A stretch of 64,000 bases of DNA from the NCBI RefSeq assembly GCF_002937115.1, contig NZ_NHRY01000076.1, forward strand, positions 1 to 64,000, in the 5' to 3' direction. Made by a program: the position numbers and the translations under genes. Shown here piece by piece: positions 62,307-64,000 of the stretch (positions are counted from its first letter, which is position 1; every line of letters starts with the position of its first letter). The stretch comes from Rhodopila globiformis (GTDB taxonomy: Bacteria; Pseudomonadota; Alphaproteobacteria; Acetobacterales; Acetobacteraceae). Under the pieces are notes generated by a model that ran no database searches, was not told where the DNA came from, and saw only the letters and a list, made by a program, of their open reading frames with translations.

Positions 62307-62702
62307 CTAACCCTGGTGTCGCAGGCTGTCCGGCACCTTGCCGCCGTTCTCGGCCAGCTTCTGCATCACGGCTGCATGCAATGCGATGTTCTGTTCGGCG
62401 GTGCCGTCCGCGCCGGCATGAACGTTCAGTTCGTTCCCGAGTTCTTTCCGCGCTCCGAGGCTGGAATCAAGGTCGAGCAGTTTCAGAAGATCGACGATCG
62501 AGCTCTGCCAGTTGCCGCCGCCGCCCTTTTGCGACGCCATCTGTGTCAGCACCTGGCCGACATCGACGGCGCCTGGCGGTGGCGCGGTGGGAAGGCTGCT
62601 GGTCGAGGTCGGTGCCGGCGCGGCGGTGTCGCCCCCGGCGGTTGTGGTGCCGGCCGCGCCCGGGTGGAAGATTTTTTCCATGATTGAACCAAAGATGCTC
62701 AT
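62307..62702 (-). CDS. DUF3597-domain protein
   Basis: 131 aa. MSIFGSIMEKIFH at the start, a Thr/Ala/Pro linker, then VDVGQVLTQMASQKGGGGNWQSSIVDLLKLLDLDSSLGARKELGNEL (quoted by its ends), the DUF3597 core resembling LysM-associated phage-like small proteins. Function unknown. ATG 62702 follows GGAGA; the longer open frame upstream has no family match. It is divergent from the response regulator across a 266-base AT-rich gap. Confidence 0.78.
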   Translation of the reverse strand: MSIFGSIMEKIFHPGAAGTTTAGGDTAAPAPTSTSSLPTAPPPGAVDVGQVLTQMASQKGGGGNWQSSIVDLLKLLDLDSSLGARKELGNELNVHAGADGTAEQNIALHAAVMQKLAENGGKVPDSLRHQG

Positions 62703-62968
62703 GTTATGTCTCCGTCTGACTGCATCTTCACAAAGTCGTACGGCACGAGGCAGGTTCCCAGGGGCCATTATGGCGGGGACGAACGAAAAGCGCAGGTGCG
62801 TTAACCGGCTGTTAACGAATTTGTTAGACAAGTCATGAAATAGCATCTTTCACGGCAATTTGTTTCAATTGCTCCAGATCGCGCGAATTTTCTTTGCGGG
62901 TGTTTACTTAGTGCGATATGCGGATAACATATCGTTCAAAGTCTGCTTGCAACCAAAGGAAAACAGGC

Positions 62969-63712
62969 ATGTCGGCGGCACGGCCTATTTTAATCGTCGA
63001 GGATGACGAAGCGGTGCGACAAATGCTGGTGGAACACGTCGCGGCGACGGGTGAGTTCCAGTCGGTCGAAGCCGCAACGTTGGGCGAAGCCTCGCGCTAT
63101 CTCGACGACGCTGACTCGCGGTTCGATTCCATCATCCTGGACATCAACCTGCCGGATGGCGACGGTCGTGATTTCTGCGCCAGGGTGCGCCGGCAGGGCC
63201 ACCGGATGCCGATCATCATGCTGACCGGCGCGACGACCGAGGAAGACGTGGTGCTCGGGCTGGACTCGGGGGCGAACGACTATGTCAGCAAGCCGTTCCG
63301 GGCCAGCGAATTGATGGCGCGGCTGAACGCTCAGCTTCGTACGTTCGACAGCAGTGAGGACGCCGTCTTCACCATCGGCCCGTACACCTTCAGGCCGGCG
63401 TCGAAACTGCTGGTGCGCGCCGACAAGAACCAGAGGATCCGCTTGACCAGCAAGGAAGTTGCGATCCTCAAATACCTGTACCGTGCGGGCGATCGCGTCA
63501 CGTCACGCCAGGTCCTGCTGAACGAGGTCTGGGGCTACAATACCGGCATAACCACGCATACGCTGGAAACCCATATCTATCGCCTGCGCCAGAAGATCGA
63601 GGTCGATCCGGATGACTTCTGCATTCTTGTCACGGTGCCCGGCGGCTACCGGCTGAACGCGGCGGCCACGGTTGGAGAGGGCTCAACCGCCGGGCGCCCG
63701 CTGACCTCGTAG
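62969..63712 (+). CDS. OmpR-family response regulator
   Basis: 247 aa. Receiver with acidic pair EDD (11-13), phospho-acceptor Asp58 (IILDINLPDGDG), Thr in MLTGAT and Lys in YVSKPFR. A winged-helix Trans_reg_C domain (about 140-235) has LTSKEVAILKYLYRAGDRVTSRQVLLNEVW and THTLETHIYRLRQKIE (quoted in part). DNA-binding transcription factor; no sensor kinase gene is adjacent, so it is an orphan here. AAAGGA stands 8 bases before ATG 62969. Confidence 0.87.
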   Translation: MSAARPILIVEDDEAVRQMLVEHVAATGEFQSVEAATLGEASRYLDDADSRFDSIILDINLPDGDGRDFCARVRRQGHRMPIIMLTGATTEEDVVLGLDSGANDYVSKPFRASELMARLNAQLRTFDSSEDAVFTIGPYTFRPASKLLVRADKNQRIRLTSKEVAILKYLYRAGDRVTSRQVLLNEVWGYNTGITTHTLETHIYRLRQKIEVDPDDFCILVTVPGGYRLNAAATVGEGSTAGRPLTS

Positions 63713-63732
63713 GTCAGGCGGTCGCCCGGGTG

Positions 63733-64000
63733 CTATGGAATGATGGGCCAGCGGGTTGCCCGGATGTGCGTCTGGGCAATCGGCTTTGATGGTGTCAGGG
63801 CTTCGAGCGCTTCAACAACCGAGCCGTAGTGCTGGCTGCGCCCGTTCACCGGCTGCACGTAGACCCCGCCGGCTTCCTGCCAGATGATCCAGCGGCAGGG
63901 GAGGCTGCCGAAGGGATACACAGCCAGGACTTCCTCATACTGTTCATTGTCCGAGCCATGATCCAGGCGAACGACCATGCGCATGGCATGCGCTTCCGAC
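63733..64000 (-). CDS. Hypothetical protein, possibly cut by the window edge
   Basis: At least 83 aa (ATG 63984), with the frame open to the window edge, so the true start may lie outside. Contains EEVLAVYPFGSLPCRWIIWQEAGGVYVQ and ends RATRWPIIP. No signal or membrane segment. Family not recognised. Confidence 0.45.
   Translation of the reverse strand, partial: SEAHAMRMVVRLDHGSDNEQYEEVLAVYPFGSLPCRWIIWQEAGGVYVQPVNGRSQHYGSVVEALEALTPSKPIAQTHIRATRWPIIP

Noticed and set aside
1-64000. CRISPR array or prophage
   Set aside because: No regularly spaced repeats and no phage structural or integrase genes were seen; the only mobile DNA recognised is at 8.4-10.1 kb plus REP-like palindromes.

Overview
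The window is a GC-rich (roughly two-thirds G+C) chromosome segment from an alphaproteobacterium. The most likely home is the Rhodospirillales/Acetobacteraceae. This is inferred from protein character, from GGAAC-N16-CGTT (EcfG-type) and TTGC-N6-TCAA (FixK/FNR-type) promoter motifs, and from gene content such as proteobacterial KaiBC, PPi-dependent phosphofructokinase, DUF1800/DUF1501 and PHB depolymerase. No rRNA, tRNA or CRISPR array was recognised.

Region by region: (1) 0.3-8.1 kb, minus strand: a two-gene redox operon of a very long pyruvate:ferredoxin/flavodoxin oxidoreductase (1658 aa) and a fused GltD-like plus FNR-like flavoprotein resembling a single-chain NfnAB, preceded by a FixK/FNR-type box. 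(2) 8.45-10.4 kb: three mobile elements in tandem (a 205-bp MITE, a 117-bp inverted-repeat element, a 1305-bp ISAzo13-like IS), each bordered by TAA, then REP-like palindromes. (3) 10.5-28.9 kb: mixed housekeeping and accessory genes: CcmI, a MocR-type regulator without its PLP lysine, an SDR, a lytic transglycosylase, a GST, an acetate transporter behind a second FNR-type box, PPi-PFK, a class III aminotransferase, Apt, class I FBP aldolase, a GNAT, a DUF2383 protein behind an EcfG promoter, two fused gene remnants, and a lipoprotein hydrolase with a DUF4105 membrane protein.

(4) 29.0-34.8 kb: formate dehydrogenase. The FeS and NrfD-type membrane subunits (plus strand) converge on the molybdopterin subunit (minus strand), which is a selenoprotein: an in-frame UGA is followed at once by a well-formed bacterial SECIS hairpin. 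(5) 35-43 kb: a decayed metallophosphoesterase, an XRE-like regulator, the exported DUF1800/DUF1501 pair, and two secreted proteins (one repeat-rich, one Cys-rich). (6) 43-45.8 kb: a divergent LLM flavin monooxygenase and cytochrome P450. (7) 45.9-52.9 kb, minus strand: a tightly coupled operon kaiC-kaiB-hybrid histidine kinase-REC/EAL protein, that is, a KaiA-less timer wired to a phosphorelay and a c-di-GMP phosphodiesterase output. (8) 53-64 kb: a serine hydrolase, an SMP-30-like protein, a CoA-transferase convergent with a DpgC-like dioxygenase, a CopG-like regulator with PHB depolymerase, a zinc metallopeptidase, a 26-aa membrane peptide, DUF3597 and an OmpR-family response regulator.

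Taken together the genes suggest a metabolically flexible bacterium that shifts between oxic and low-oxygen life (PFOR/Nfn, formate oxidation, PPi glycolysis, acetate exchange) and has a Kai-type timing system. All names come from reading motifs and family resemblance; no database search was possible.
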